From Vogesella mureinivorans (GTDB taxonomy: Bacteria; Pseudomonadota; Gammaproteobacteria; Burkholderiales; Chromobacteriaceae): DNA of 64,000 nucleotides. Location of the stretch: contig NZ_VMTV02000663.1 in the NCBI RefSeq assembly GCF_007644035.1, positions 28,445-92,444 on the forward strand. Reading direction: 5' to 3'. The notes beneath the pieces are model-generated. The model did no database searches. It saw only the letters and a list, made by a program, of their open reading frames with translations, and had not been told where the DNA came from. Numbering within the stretch: position 1 is the first letter of the stretch; the number at the start of each line of letters is the position of its first letter. The position numbers and the translations under genes are program-made. Positions 44,917-56,084 of this stretch are shown here, one piece after another.

Positions 44917-46275
44917 TCAGCCAATCAGCACAGACTTGGGCACACAATAAGCGGACAGACCCTGCAGCCCGCATTCGCGCCCCAAGCCCGACGCGCCAAA
45001 ACCACCAACCGGCAAGCCGCCCACCCACTGCGTGGGGTCGGCGTTGATCCATATACGGCCCACGCGTACCTGCCGGGCCAGCTGCATGGCCTGCGTCAGG
45101 TTGGCCGACCACACATACAAGGCCAGGCCGTGCTCGCTTTGCTGCAAAGCAGACACAAACTGCGCCTGGGGCACCCTGGCAATGGTCAGCACGGGGCCGA
45201 AGATTTCCTGATGAAACAGCGGGCTGTCCGGGTGGCAGCCATCCAGCAGTACCGGCCCGAAAAACTGCCCGTCGCCCGGCACCTGGCTCACCGGTACACG
45301 CTGCCAGCCGGCAGACTCGGCCTGGTCAACATAGGCAGCCAGCTGCTGGCGGTGCGCCAGGGTAATCATGGGTTGCAGCGGGTTGGCCGCCAGGTGCTCG
45401 GCCATGGCCTGCGGCAAGCTGGCCAGCAGCGCATCGGCCACCGCCGGGTCCACCAGTACGCGGTTGCCGGCAATGCAGGCTTGGCCACCGTTACGCAACA
45501 GCCCGGCGGCAATCGCACGCGCTGCTACAGCTATATCGGCATCGGCGGCCACCAGTACATAGTTATTTCCACCCAGCTCGCCGGCAAAGCGCTTGCCATG
45601 CAGGGCGGCAGCTTGTTCGATGATGCGGCCAACCCGGGTAGAACCGACAAAAGCCACCATGCGGATAGCCGGGTGGCTCACCAGTGCCTCGCCGACCTCG
45701 GGGCCCTGGCCGTAGACAAACTGCACCGTGTGCTCGGGCAACAGACTGGCCAGCAGCTCGGCCAACAACGGCAAGGCCCCGACCGCCAGCTCGGATGGCT
45801 TCACCACCACACTGCAGCCGGCGGCCAGCGCAAACGGCAGGCGTTCGGCCACGGTAATCAGCGGGTAATTCCACGGTACGATCAGCGCGACCGGGCCAAT
45901 CGGCTCGTCCAGCGTCAGCGCCATGCCCCCGGCACGGGCCTGGGTGTGGTTTTCCCCCTGCCGGGTCAGTGCCAGGGCGGCGGCGTATTCCCATAAGGCA
46001 ATGGCGCCGTCCACTTCTTGCCAGGCCGCGGCCAGCGGTTTGCCGGTATCGGCCGCCTCTGCCTGGGCAAAGGCCTGCTGTTGCTGGCGCATGGCAGCGG
46101 CCACGGCCTGTAATGCGCCCGCACGCTGTACGGTGGTGGTGTGGCGCCAGTGCGTATCCCATGCAGCTGCAGACTGCTGCGCCACGCGGCCAACGTTGGC
46201 CGCATCGCTCAAGGGGTAGCCCCCCAGCGGGTGGCCGGTGCGCGGGTCGTGCGTATAGAGCAGCGCGGAGCTCAT
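44917..46275 (-). CDS. NAD(P)-dependent aldehyde dehydrogenase
   Basis: This 452-residue member of the aldehyde dehydrogenase superfamily has the nucleotide site VPWNYPLITVAERL and VAFVGSTRVGRI, the catalytic glutamate in AGELGGNNYVLV, and the catalytic cysteine in NGGQACIAGNRVLV. GGAG lies 6 bases before ATG 46275, which overlaps the ligase stop (ATGA). Near its start is DAANVGR, encoded by the perfect motif palindrome 46186-46203. It probably makes the carboxylic acid that the adjacent ligase activates. Confidence 0.9.
   Translation of the reverse strand: MSSALLYTHDPRTGHPLGGYPLSDAANVGRVAQQSAAAWDTHWRHTTTVQRAGALQAVAAAMRQQQQAFAQAEAADTGKPLAAAWQEVDGAIALWEYAAALALTRQGENHTQARAGGMALTLDEPIGPVALIVPWNYPLITVAERLPFALAAGCSVVVKPSELAVGALPLLAELLASLLPEHTVQFVYGQGPEVGEALVSHPAIRMVAFVGSTRVGRIIEQAAALHGKRFAGELGGNNYVLVAADADIAVAARAIAAGLLRNGGQACIAGNRVLVDPAVADALLASLPQAMAEHLAANPLQPMITLAHRQQLAAYVDQAESAGWQRVPVSQVPGDGQFFGPVLLDGCHPDSPLFHQEIFGPVLTIARVPQAQFVSALQQSEHGLALYVWSANLTQAMQLARQVRVGRIWINADPTQWVGGLPVGGFGASGLGRECGLQGLSAYCVPKSVLIG
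46186..46203. repeat. 18-bp motif palindrome in the aldehyde dehydrogenase gene
   Basis: This is identical to the palindrome at 8362-8379 and again encodes AANVGR. Confidence 0.95.
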
Positions 46276-47681
46276 TGGCACTCCGTGTAGCGGATCAGCC
46301 GTTTCATCGGCTTGCCGGATGCAGTACGGGGCACCTCGTCCACGCGCACGATATGCTCGGGGCGCAGCGCTTGCGGCAGGCTGTCGTTCATCAGCCGCAT
46401 CAGCTTTTCGCGCACTTGCGCCTCGTCCTGCGGGTTATCGATGGTAAAGAACAGGTCGTAGGTTTCGCCCCAGAACACGTCCGGCTTGCCCACGGCGTAG
46501 CATTCCACGCAGTAACCGCTGCCCTGCACGATTTCTTCGATTTCCACCAGGTGAATGTTCTCGCCGCCTTTTTTGATTACGTCTTTCTTGCGGCCGTGGA
46601 TGATCAGCTCGTCACCGGCCAGCGTGGCCAGATCACCGCTGCAGAAAGGCTGGGCCGGGTCGAAACGGTCGATACCGCCCGACGGGTTCAGATAACCCAG
46701 CGCCATGTAAGGCGTGCTGACCAGCAGCTCGCCATCCTCTGCCGCCAGGCTGACCTGCACACCTGGCATGACCTGGCCTACCGAGAAATCTGCACTGTGC
46801 GCATCGCCCACGGTAAACGACCCGCCCAGCTCGGTAATGCCAAAGCAGGGGTAAACGGTGGCGCCACATTGCTGCTGGAAAGCTTGCCGAATGGCCGGGT
46901 ACAGGATGGAGCTGGTGGAGATCACGCGTGCGTGCTGCAGCAGGCCGGCGGTATCCGGGAAAAAGCGCAGGGTCTTGCTGAGCGACGCCATCATGGTGGG
47001 CGACAGGTAAACAATGTCCGGCTGTTGCGCGCGAATGGTTTGCCAGAACTGGCCCATCTGCTTGGCGGTAAAGCGCTCCCCTACCCAGATGCGGCCACCG
47101 GTCATGAACGGGCAGGCAAACAGGTTGAACAGGCCGGCGTTATAGAACATGGGCCAGTTATGCAGTGTCAGCGCACCGGCCTGCTTGCCGGCATGCTGGG
47201 CGAACCGGGCCGCGCCCTGAAAGAAACGGCCAAACGACTGCACGATGCCCTTGGGCATGCCGGTGGTGCCGGACGAGAAAACGATCAGGAAAGGGTCATC
47301 CAGCTCGCCCTGGTGGCAGTAGTCGGGCAAGGTATCATCCAGCGCATACGCCAGCTGCGAATAGGCAGTAATGGTGTAGCTGGCATTCACCAGCTGTTTG
47401 ACCTTATTGAGCTGCTGGATACTGGCCGCCGGGTCTACCGGGCACATCACCATGCCACCCAGTGCCAGTGCCATGACCAGCTCCAGGTATTCGGTACGGT
47501 TTTCCAGGCTGACCACCACGTGGTCGCCACGGCGCACGCCACGGTCGATCAGGAAGTTCAGCAAGCGCACGGCATTGCCGTAAAACTGGCGATAGGTAAG
47601 CGCCCCCTTGGCAGATTGCACAAAGGGTTGGTCATGGTACTGGGCTACGATATCCAGCAGCAGATCCGTACGAACGGCCAT
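46272..47681 (-). CDS. AMP-dependent acyl ligase
   Basis: This 469-residue adenylate-forming enzyme has the ATP loop IVFSSGTTGMPKG, the GITELGG motif, the hinge GRKKDVIKKGGENI and the C-terminal lysine in RTASGKPMKRLIR. Such enzymes load carboxylic acids on CoA or on an ACP. With an ACP three genes downstream, ACP loading is the more likely role. It overlaps the aldehyde dehydrogenase gene by 4 bases. Confidence 0.88.
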   Translation of the reverse strand: MAVRTDLLLDIVAQYHDQPFVQSAKGALTYRQFYGNAVRLLNFLIDRGVRRGDHVVVSLENRTEYLELVMALALGGMVMCPVDPAASIQQLNKVKQLVNASYTITAYSQLAYALDDTLPDYCHQGELDDPFLIVFSSGTTGMPKGIVQSFGRFFQGAARFAQHAGKQAGALTLHNWPMFYNAGLFNLFACPFMTGGRIWVGERFTAKQMGQFWQTIRAQQPDIVYLSPTMMASLSKTLRFFPDTAGLLQHARVISTSSILYPAIRQAFQQQCGATVYPCFGITELGGSFTVGDAHSADFSVGQVMPGVQVSLAAEDGELLVSTPYMALGYLNPSGGIDRFDPAQPFCSGDLATLAGDELIIHGRKKDVIKKGGENIHLVEIEEIVQGSGYCVECYAVGKPDVFWGETYDLFFTIDNPQDEAQVREKLMRLMNDSLPQALRPEHIVRVDEVPRTASGKPMKRLIRYTECQ

Positions 47682-47713
47682 CTACTTTATCCTCTCATCA
47701 CGCGGGCATCGGT

Positions 47714-48442
47714 TCAGATGCAGAAGGCTTTCAACAGGTTGGCAACGTCTTGCGTGCTCCTGGCGATAATGTCCGGGGAAAAATCCTGCTCGGCACCCTG
47801 GCGGCCCTGCGACGCCGCGCGGTTGGTCACAATGCACAAGGCGGCATAGTCCAGCGCCAGCTCGGCAGCCAGCGCCGCCTCCGGCATACCGGTCATCCCT
47901 ACTATATCGGCACCATCGCGCTCAAGCTTACGGATTTCTGCCACACTTTCCAGCCGGGGCCCTTGTGTGCAGGCATAGACGCCCGAGCTGATCACGTTCA
48001 AGCCGGCCCCCGCGGCCGCCAACAGCAAACGCTGGCGCAGTGCCGGGTGGTAAGGCTCGCTGAAATCGATATGGCGCATGGCATGCTCTGCACCTTCGAA
48101 CAGGGTGTGCTTGCGGCCATAGGTATAGTCCAGCACATCGTGTGGCAGTACCAGGCTGCCGGTGTGCATATCGGGGCGGATACCGCCCGCACTGCCGATG
48201 GCAATCACTTCACGCGCACCGACATGGCGCAAGGCCCACAAATTGGCGCGGTAGTTGATTTCGTGCGGGGCAATGGAGTTGCCATAGCCATGCCGCGCCA
48301 TGAACACGACGCTGCGCGCGCCCACATTGCCAAAAGTCAGGGCGCAAGATGGCTCGCCATACGGCGTGCGAACGATCTGGCGGTGGGTAACATCAAGAAT
48401 GGGCAGGGAGACAAGACGACTTCCCCCGATGATGGCAAGCAT
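47714..48442 (-). CDS. S-methyl-5'-thioinosine/5'-deoxynucleoside phosphorylase-like (MTAP family)
   Basis: This 242-residue purine nucleoside phosphorylase of the MTAP/MTIP type has the phosphate site IGGSRL, FMARHGYGNSIAPHEINYRAN (seen as ARHGYGN and HEINYRAN), IAIGSAGGIRPD, and the substrate loop VGMTGMPEAALAAEL. The form resembles the methylthioinosine phosphorylase of Pseudomonas. AAGGAG precedes the ATG. Only 32 bases separate it from the ligase gene, so it may be the first gene of the glycan operon, or simply upstream of it. Confidence 0.85.
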   Translation of the reverse strand: MLAIIGGSRLVSLPILDVTHRQIVRTPYGEPSCALTFGNVGARSVVFMARHGYGNSIAPHEINYRANLWALRHVGAREVIAIGSAGGIRPDMHTGSLVLPHDVLDYTYGRKHTLFEGAEHAMRHIDFSEPYHPALRQRLLLAAAGAGLNVISSGVYACTQGPRLESVAEIRKLERDGADIVGMTGMPEAALAAELALDYAALCIVTNRAASQGRQGAEQDFSPDIIARSTQDVANLLKAFCI

Positions 48443-48566
48443 GGCGTTCTCCTTATTATCCGTTTGCCCGCCTGAAATACGCTGGCCCTGGCGGGCAGCT
48501 AATCAGGGCAAGCAATCATGTGGCTCAGCTTGGTATTTTTCTTCAATAATTCTAATCCGAAGGCAT

Positions 48567-48599
48567 GAAAAAGCCCACAGTATTTATGTTGTGGGCTTT
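48567..48599 (-). terminator. Terminator after hpt
   Basis: AAAGCCCACA and TGTGGGCTTT with a 10-base loop. The minus-strand copy ends in five T residues. Confidence 0.8.
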
Positions 48600-48655
48600 G
48601 AGACCAGGTGCAAGCGGGGGCGGTAGCAAGAGAACGCCCACCCCCGTGTGACACA

Positions 48656-49198
48656 TTACTTCAGCGCATGAATGGCCGGCAGGTTACGCCAGGCACCGCG
48701 TACGTCCATGCCGTAGCCGAACACATAACGATCCGGCACGTCCAGGCCCACGAAGTCGGACTTGATCGGCTTTTCCTTGCTGATCAGCTTATTGGCGAAC
48801 ACGCCGCTGTAGAAGGCTTTGGCGCCCATTTCCAGCACTTTGTCGCGAATCGCCGCCATGGTATGGCCTTCGTCCAGAATGTCATCCAGCACCAGGACCA
48901 CGCGATCGCGCACGTCTTCTTTCGGTGCGGTTTTCCACACCAGCTCACCGCCCTGGGTTTTATCGCCGTAACGGGATACGTGCACGTAGTCAAAATCCAG
49001 CGGGAACAACAGGCGTGGCAACAGCTGGCCGGTGAACACCACCGCACCACCCATGACAGACAGCACCAGCGGGTAGGTTTCACCCAGCTCGGCAGTGATT
49101 TCTTCTGCCATGCGGTCTACGGCAGCATCCACTTCTGCTGCACTGAACAGAATGTCGGAGCTATTAAGAATGCCACGGGCTTCGGCAACATTAGGCAT
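48656..49198 (-). CDS. hpt: Hypoxanthine-guanine phosphoribosyltransferase
   Basis: This is a 180-residue purine salvage enzyme. It has the PRPP-binding motif VVLVLDDILDEGHTM, the HVSRYGDKT loop, and the end VFGYGMDVRGAWRNLP typical of this class. AAGGA lies 7 bases before ATG 49198, so the five-residue longer frame is not used. It is flanked by terminators on both sides and so appears monocistronic. Confidence 0.92.
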   Translation of the reverse strand: MPNVAEARGILNSSDILFSAAEVDAAVDRMAEEITAELGETYPLVLSVMGGAVVFTGQLLPRLLFPLDFDYVHVSRYGDKTQGGELVWKTAPKEDVRDRVVLVLDDILDEGHTMAAIRDKVLEMGAKAFYSGVFANKLISKEKPIKSDFVGLDVPDRYVFGYGMDVRGAWRNLPAIHALK

Positions 49199-49211
49199 GG
49201 TATTTCCTTTC

Positions 49212-49246
49212 AAAAAACAAACGCCGCCTTTATGACCAAGGCGGCG
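49212..49246 (-). terminator. Terminator after galU
   Basis: CGCCGCCTT/AAGGCGGCG with loop TATGACC. It is followed on the minus strand by TTTGTTTTTTG. Confidence 0.85.
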
Positions 49247-49264
49247 CAGAATGTCAATGCGGGG

Positions 49265-50137
49265 TTAGCCGCGTTGTAGCGAATTCAGGTAGGCGGTGAA
49301 GTCCGCGCCGACTTCATGGTGTTGCAAGCCATATTCTACCGTGGCTTTCAGATAACCCAGCTTGGAGCCGCAATCGTAGCGCTTGCCCTGGAATGGCAAC
49401 GCCAGTACCGGCTCGTCTTTCATCAGTGCCGCAATACCGTCGGTCAGCTGGATTTCACCCCCCGCGCCTGGCACGGTGTTGATGAGCTTGTCGAAAATAC
49501 GCGCGGTCAGGATATAACGGCCAACCACCGCCAGGTTGGACGGTGCCACGTCCGGATGCGGTTTTTCCACAATGCTGGCCACTTCCTGATGGCCGCGAAC
49601 GTTCTTCTGCACCTCAACGATACCGTAAGAGCCGGTTTCCTCGCGTGCCACGGTTTCCACCCCCAGTACCGAGCTGTGCGTGTCGTCGAACAGGCGCACC
49701 ATCTGCTCCATGGCACCTGGCTCACCCGCAATCAGGTCATCGGCCAGAATCACGGCAAATGGCTCGTCGCCCACCACCGGCTTGGCGCACAGTACCGCGT
49801 GGCCCAAGCCCAGCGCTTCGGCCTGGCGGATATAGATGCAGCTCACGTTGGCCGGCAGAATCTCCTGCACCAGCTCCAGCAGCTTTTTCTTGTTGCGGTT
49901 TTCCAGCTCGGTTTCCAGCTCGTAGGCCTTGTCGAAATGGTCTTCGATGCTGCGCTTGTTACGGCCGGTAATGAAGATCAGCTCGGTAATGCCCGCCGCC
50001 ACGGCTTCTTCTACCGCGTACTGGATCAGTGGTTTGTCCACCACGGGCAGCATCTCTTTCGGGCTAGCCTTGGTGGCTGGCAGGAAACGGGTTCCCATGC
50101 CGGCTACCGGAAACACGGCTTTACGGATTTTTTGCAT
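49265..50137 (-). CDS. galU: GalU, UTP-glucose-1-phosphate uridylyltransferase
   Basis: GalU makes UDP-glucose for surface polysaccharides and glycans. The 290-residue protein starts with the signature [20 protein letters not shown] and [20 protein letters not shown], and has [10 protein letters not shown] and IVEKP motifs. AGGAA precedes ATG 50137. It lies downstream of the TPR-glycosyltransferase gene. Confidence 0.95.
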   Translation of the reverse strand: MQKIRKAVFPVAGMGTRFLPATKASPKEMLPVVDKPLIQYAVEEAVAAGITELIFITGRNKRSIEDHFDKAYELETELENRNKKKLLELVQEILPANVSCIYIRQAEALGLGHAVLCAKPVVGDEPFAVILADDLIAGEPGAMEQMVRLFDDTHSSVLGVETVAREETGSYGIVEVQKNVRGHQEVASIVEKPHPDVAPSNLAVVGRYILTARIFDKLINTVPGAGGEIQLTDGIAALMKDEPVLALPFQGKRYDCGSKLGYLKATVEYGLQHHEVGADFTAYLNSLQRG

Positions 50138-50197
50138 GACAATTCCTGAAAAGTTGAAAAGCTCAATGGTGGCATCACCAGACAAATCCAGCGCTGC

Positions 50198-51649
50198 CTA
50201 GGTTGGCCGTGATTTTATCATATCGATGCATTTTGCAAGCGCCTCTCCCCACTCTCCGGGCTGCTGCTGCCGGCATACCACCACCCCCCGATACCACGGC
50301 ATATCGTCGTGCTGGCCAAAAAACGGTGCCCCTTCATAGCGCATCAGCACCCACACCGGCTTGCCCATGGCTGCAGCCAGGTGCGCCGCCGCCGTATCGA
50401 CTGTCACCACGCCGTCCAGCGCTGCCATCAGCGCGGCGGTATCGTCAAAGCCCTGTATATCCGGCGTCAGATCGATAACCGGCACAGGCAGCTGCTGGCT
50501 GTCGCAGCCCGGCTGCAGCGCAAACCAGCTTACCCCCGGCACATTGGCCAGCGCGGCCAACTGTGCAGCAGGGATACTCTTGCGCGTATGGTTATAGTTG
50601 GCCGCACCGGCCGCCGACCATACCCCGCTGGACCACACCAGCCCCAGACGCCGCCCCGGCGCGGCACACGCGGTAACTTTTTGCTGCCAGCTCGCCACGC
50701 TATCAGCGGCGGCCAGCAGATACGGGTGGCCAGCCAGCGCCTGGCGCGGCAGCGCCAGCACCGCCGGCACCGACATCATCGGCAGCTGGGCGTCGGCCTC
50801 TGCCGGCTCGCCAGGCTGCAGCAATACCGCCTCCGGCAACAGCCGGGCAAACAAGCCATGCAAACTGACCGGCGCCTCAATCGTCAGCTGCAAGGCAAAG
50901 CGCTGCTGCAGCGCAGGCAAGAGCTGCATCATCATGATGCTGTCACCCAGGCCCTGCTCGGCCCATAGCAACACCCGGCCACCATGGTGGCGTAGCGGGT
51001 CAAAGCGCATCAGCGCGGTATGCCTGGCGGGCAATACCGACGCAAAACGGGCTTCATAATCGGGCCATGCCGCCTCGTACTGCCCCAGGTACAAGCGCAC
51101 GATGGCGCGGTTCCAGCGCAGATCCGACAAGGCACCAAAGCGTGCGATCGCGGCAGAGAGTACCGACTCGGCCTCCTCGTACTGCCGCGCCTGCGTCAGC
51201 AGCAAGCCCAGGTTGGCCGCCAATGCCGGCCGATCGGGAGCCAAGGCGCATGCCTGGCGGGCAAAGTCTACCGCCAGGTCGTTCTGGCACAGGTATAGGC
51301 ACACCAGCGACAAGGCAGACAGGGCATCGATGTGCCGGGCGTCTTGAGCCAGCACCTCCTGCAGCAGCTGGGCCGCCACCGCGTACTCGCCCAGTGTCTT
51401 TAATAGCTGGGCCAGGTTGCATTTGGCCGACAGCGATTGCGGTGCCTGCTGCAATACCACCAGATAGGCTTCCAGCGCAGGCTCGTACTGCGCTTGCGCC
51501 TGCCACACATTGGCCAGGTTCAGCCTGGCCTGCCAGTCGCCAGGCGCCAGCTGTAACAGGCGCTGCCATAAGACAGCGGCCTCGGCCAGCTGCCCTGCGG
51601 CTTGCAGCTGGTTGGCCTGGTGGAACCACTGCTCGTGCTGATGGCTCAT
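50198..51649 (-). CDS. TPR protein with GT9/GT41-like C-terminal domain
   Basis: This 483-residue protein has about five tetratricopeptide repeats at 5-200 (ANVWQAQAQYEPALEAYL, CNLAQLLKTLGEYAVAAQLL). Its C-terminal domain resembles heptosyltransferase-like or O-GlcNAc-transferase-like proteins (LLWAEQGLGDSIMMMQLLP, LGLVWSSGVWS, VDTAAAHLAAAMGKPVWVL). It may glycosylate a protein or be part of a surface glycan route. It starts 3 bases after the ligA stop, so it is coupled to ligA. Confidence 0.85.
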   Translation of the reverse strand: MSHQHEQWFHQANQLQAAGQLAEAAVLWQRLLQLAPGDWQARLNLANVWQAQAQYEPALEAYLVVLQQAPQSLSAKCNLAQLLKTLGEYAVAAQLLQEVLAQDARHIDALSALSLVCLYLCQNDLAVDFARQACALAPDRPALAANLGLLLTQARQYEEAESVLSAAIARFGALSDLRWNRAIVRLYLGQYEAAWPDYEARFASVLPARHTALMRFDPLRHHGGRVLLWAEQGLGDSIMMMQLLPALQQRFALQLTIEAPVSLHGLFARLLPEAVLLQPGEPAEADAQLPMMSVPAVLALPRQALAGHPYLLAAADSVASWQQKVTACAAPGRRLGLVWSSGVWSAAGAANYNHTRKSIPAAQLAALANVPGVSWFALQPGCDSQQLPVPVIDLTPDIQGFDDTAALMAALDGVVTVDTAAAHLAAAMGKPVWVLMRYEGAPFFGQHDDMPWYRGVVVCRQQQPGEWGEALAKCIDMIKSRPT

Positions 51650-51652
51650 GCT

Positions 51653-54112
<2,460 letters not shown>

Positions 54113-54157
54113 TTATGCCGGCGACGCTAGGAATACAAATAATCTATCTTCTACTAC

Positions 54158-55300
54158 TTAGGCAAACAGCCGCAGGGCAGCCACGCTACCCGGCGCAATG
54201 CCACGGTCGTCCATATTGCCGTAGATGCGGATCAGCTGGTCGCGGATCTGCGCCAGGCCCTGGTCGCTGAGTACGCGGCGGTTATCGTCTACCAGCTGGG
54301 CGCCAAACTCTTGCGACAGGTGCTTGGCAAACTGTACGGCGCGGTCGAATACTGCCACGCCACCAGCCACACGCGGCACGTCAAACATGAGTGTCAGCGC
54401 CGGGAACTGCTTGTCCAGCAAGGTATGAAGGGTAAACGGGGTCTGGTCGGCCGACGCCAGCGAGAACAGGGTGTTGCCGGAATCCGCCAGATAGTGGAAC
54501 TGGCCATCCGGCTCCAGCTGCAGGCCGGCGGCTTCGGCCACGCTGCGCAGGCGGGCACCGGCAATGGGGCTGGTGGCCACGATATTGATACCGATCAGCA
54601 CGTCTACATCCACGCAAAAGCGGTCCAGCTCGCGCGCCGATACCAGTTTTTGCTGGCGCTGCGGGAAGCTTACCTGGGCACCCAGCTTTTCGGCGTAGTG
54701 GCTGACCTGCTGGCAGAAGCTGGCCAGCTCCTGCTCGGTGACCGCACCGCCGCGGTCTACCAGCTGCAGGCCGAAGTTCACTTGTTTGTAGCGGGTACCG
54801 GGCAGGATTTCGGCCGGTTTCCACAGGCCGCGCTCGGTACGCAAAATGGCTTGCACACGTTTGGCCACGTTAAAACGCGGCAGCTGCCCCAGCGCCTGCG
54901 GCTGGGCAAACGCTATCTCGGCAATAAAATCCAGCGACGGGTCCAGCAGCGATACCACCAGGGCCTGGTGGTCGGCGGCGTCAAGCTCGGGGGTTTCCGG
55001 CACCACCGGGGCCACGGGCTCGGGCGGGGCCGCACGCACAACCGGCGCGGGCGGCGGAATATCGTTCAGGTAGGCAGGGGCGCTGTCTTCGTCGTCATCC
55101 AGCAGCACCGGCTCCAGACGAGCCTGCTGGCCATCGCGCACATTGTTCTTGGGCACATCCAGCAGCACGTCGGCGTGATGGCGTGCGAAAGCCTGGCTAG
55201 TCTTCTTGCGAAAGCGCCATTCCTGATAAAAATTGAAGCCGAATACCAGTGCTACCACCAATGCACTCAGCAACAAGATGCCTATTTTCATTTCGCTCAT
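54158..55300 (-). CDS. zipA: ZipA-like cell division protein
   Basis: ZipA anchors FtsZ to the membrane at the division site. The 380-residue protein has an N-terminal membrane segment (IGILLLSALVVALVFGFNF), a Pro/Val-rich linker, and a C-terminal FtsZ-binding domain at about 240-375 (VDVLIGINIVATSPIAGARL, TPFTLHTLLDKQFPALTLMF by ends, ARQFAKHLSQEFGAQLVDD-like VQFAKHLSQEFGAQLVDDN). The smc-zipA-ligA order is common in beta- and gammaproteobacteria. Here a TonB-like gene lies between smc and zipA. Confidence 0.9.
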   Translation of the reverse strand: MSEMKIGILLLSALVVALVFGFNFYQEWRFRKKTSQAFARHHADVLLDVPKNNVRDGQQARLEPVLLDDDEDSAPAYLNDIPPPAPVVRAAPPEPVAPVVPETPELDAADHQALVVSLLDPSLDFIAEIAFAQPQALGQLPRFNVAKRVQAILRTERGLWKPAEILPGTRYKQVNFGLQLVDRGGAVTEQELASFCQQVSHYAEKLGAQVSFPQRQQKLVSARELDRFCVDVDVLIGINIVATSPIAGARLRSVAEAAGLQLEPDGQFHYLADSGNTLFSLASADQTPFTLHTLLDKQFPALTLMFDVPRVAGGVAVFDRAVQFAKHLSQEFGAQLVDDNRRVLSDQGLAQIRDQLIRIYGNMDDRGIAPGSVAALRLFA

Positions 55301-55399
55301 TGAGCTTTTTCCACAGCAGCAGCCATTATCCGAACCGGTATTATAACAAACCCCCATGGGGGTACGGCGCGTGAATCAGTACGTCATTTAGCGTTTTGT

Positions 55400-56080
55400 T
55401 CAATTTTCGTCAAGGGAAAAGCGCACTGGCAACACCAGCTGGGCCGCCACCGGGCGCCCGTTTTCCTGCGCGGCCTGAAACTGCCAGCGCGTCACGCCAT
55501 CGCGTGCCGCCCTGTCAAGGCGGGTAAAACCGCTGCTTTTTTGCAGCTCGGTGCGTAGCAATGTGCCATCAGCATCAATCGCCAGCCGCAACATTACCAC
55601 GCCTTGCTCGCCCAGATCGCGCGAGATGACGGGGTAATCGGGCCGCGGGGCCTGCAACACCCTGGCCGGGCGGCTGCTGGCCACCTGCTGGCTAGCCGTT
55701 TCGCCCACGCCACGGCCCGTGTTCGGCGCGGCTTGCGTGGCGGGTGCCGCAGCGAGCAGCACACCGGGCACAGCCGCTACCGGGTTGGCCGCAGCAGGCA
55801 CGGCTGCCGGCATAGGCAGCTTATTACTGTCAGGCACGGCAGGGTTGGCCGCTTTTGCCGGCGGCACCGGCATCGCCCTGCCCGGCTGTGCTGCCGAGGG
55901 TTTTCGTGGTGCTGACGTACCGTGTGCCACCACAGGCTGGCCGGCTGCGGCCAACACGGGCGCTGGCTGCAGGCTGATCAGCAGCGGTGCGTCCACAGCA
56001 GGCATCGGCGACCAGGCGGCAGCCAGGCCGCACAGCAGTACGGCATGTAGCAGTAGCGAGGCCAGCAGCGCGCGGCGCAT
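55400..56080 (-). CDS. TonB-family energy transducer-like protein
   Basis: This 226-residue protein has an N-terminal membrane anchor (ALLASLLLHAVLLCGLAAAW), a long Ala/Pro-rich linker, and a TonB C-terminal domain at about 142-224 (PDYPVISRDLGEQGVVMLRL, DRAARDGVTRWQFQAA). It starts 4 bases after the smc stop. No TonB-dependent receptor or exbBD is near, so the partner is unknown. The linker region carries three copies of the repeated motif (55788, 55844, 55947). Confidence 0.87.
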   Translation of the reverse strand: MRRALLASLLLHAVLLCGLAAAWSPMPAVDAPLLISLQPAPVLAAAGQPVVAHGTSAPRKPSAAQPGRAMPVPPAKAANPAVPDSNKLPMPAAVPAAANPVAAVPGVLLAAAPATQAAPNTGRGVGETASQQVASSRPARVLQAPRPDYPVISRDLGEQGVVMLRLAIDADGTLLRTELQKSSGFTRLDRAARDGVTRWQFQAAQENGRPVAAQLVLPVRFSLDEN

Positions 56081-56084
56081 GGCC

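Noticed and set aside
45969-47849. 626-residue plus-strand open frame
   Set aside because: It lies wholly antisense to the aldehyde dehydrogenase and ligase genes, has shadow-like composition (Arg, Gln, His-rich) and no ribosome site.
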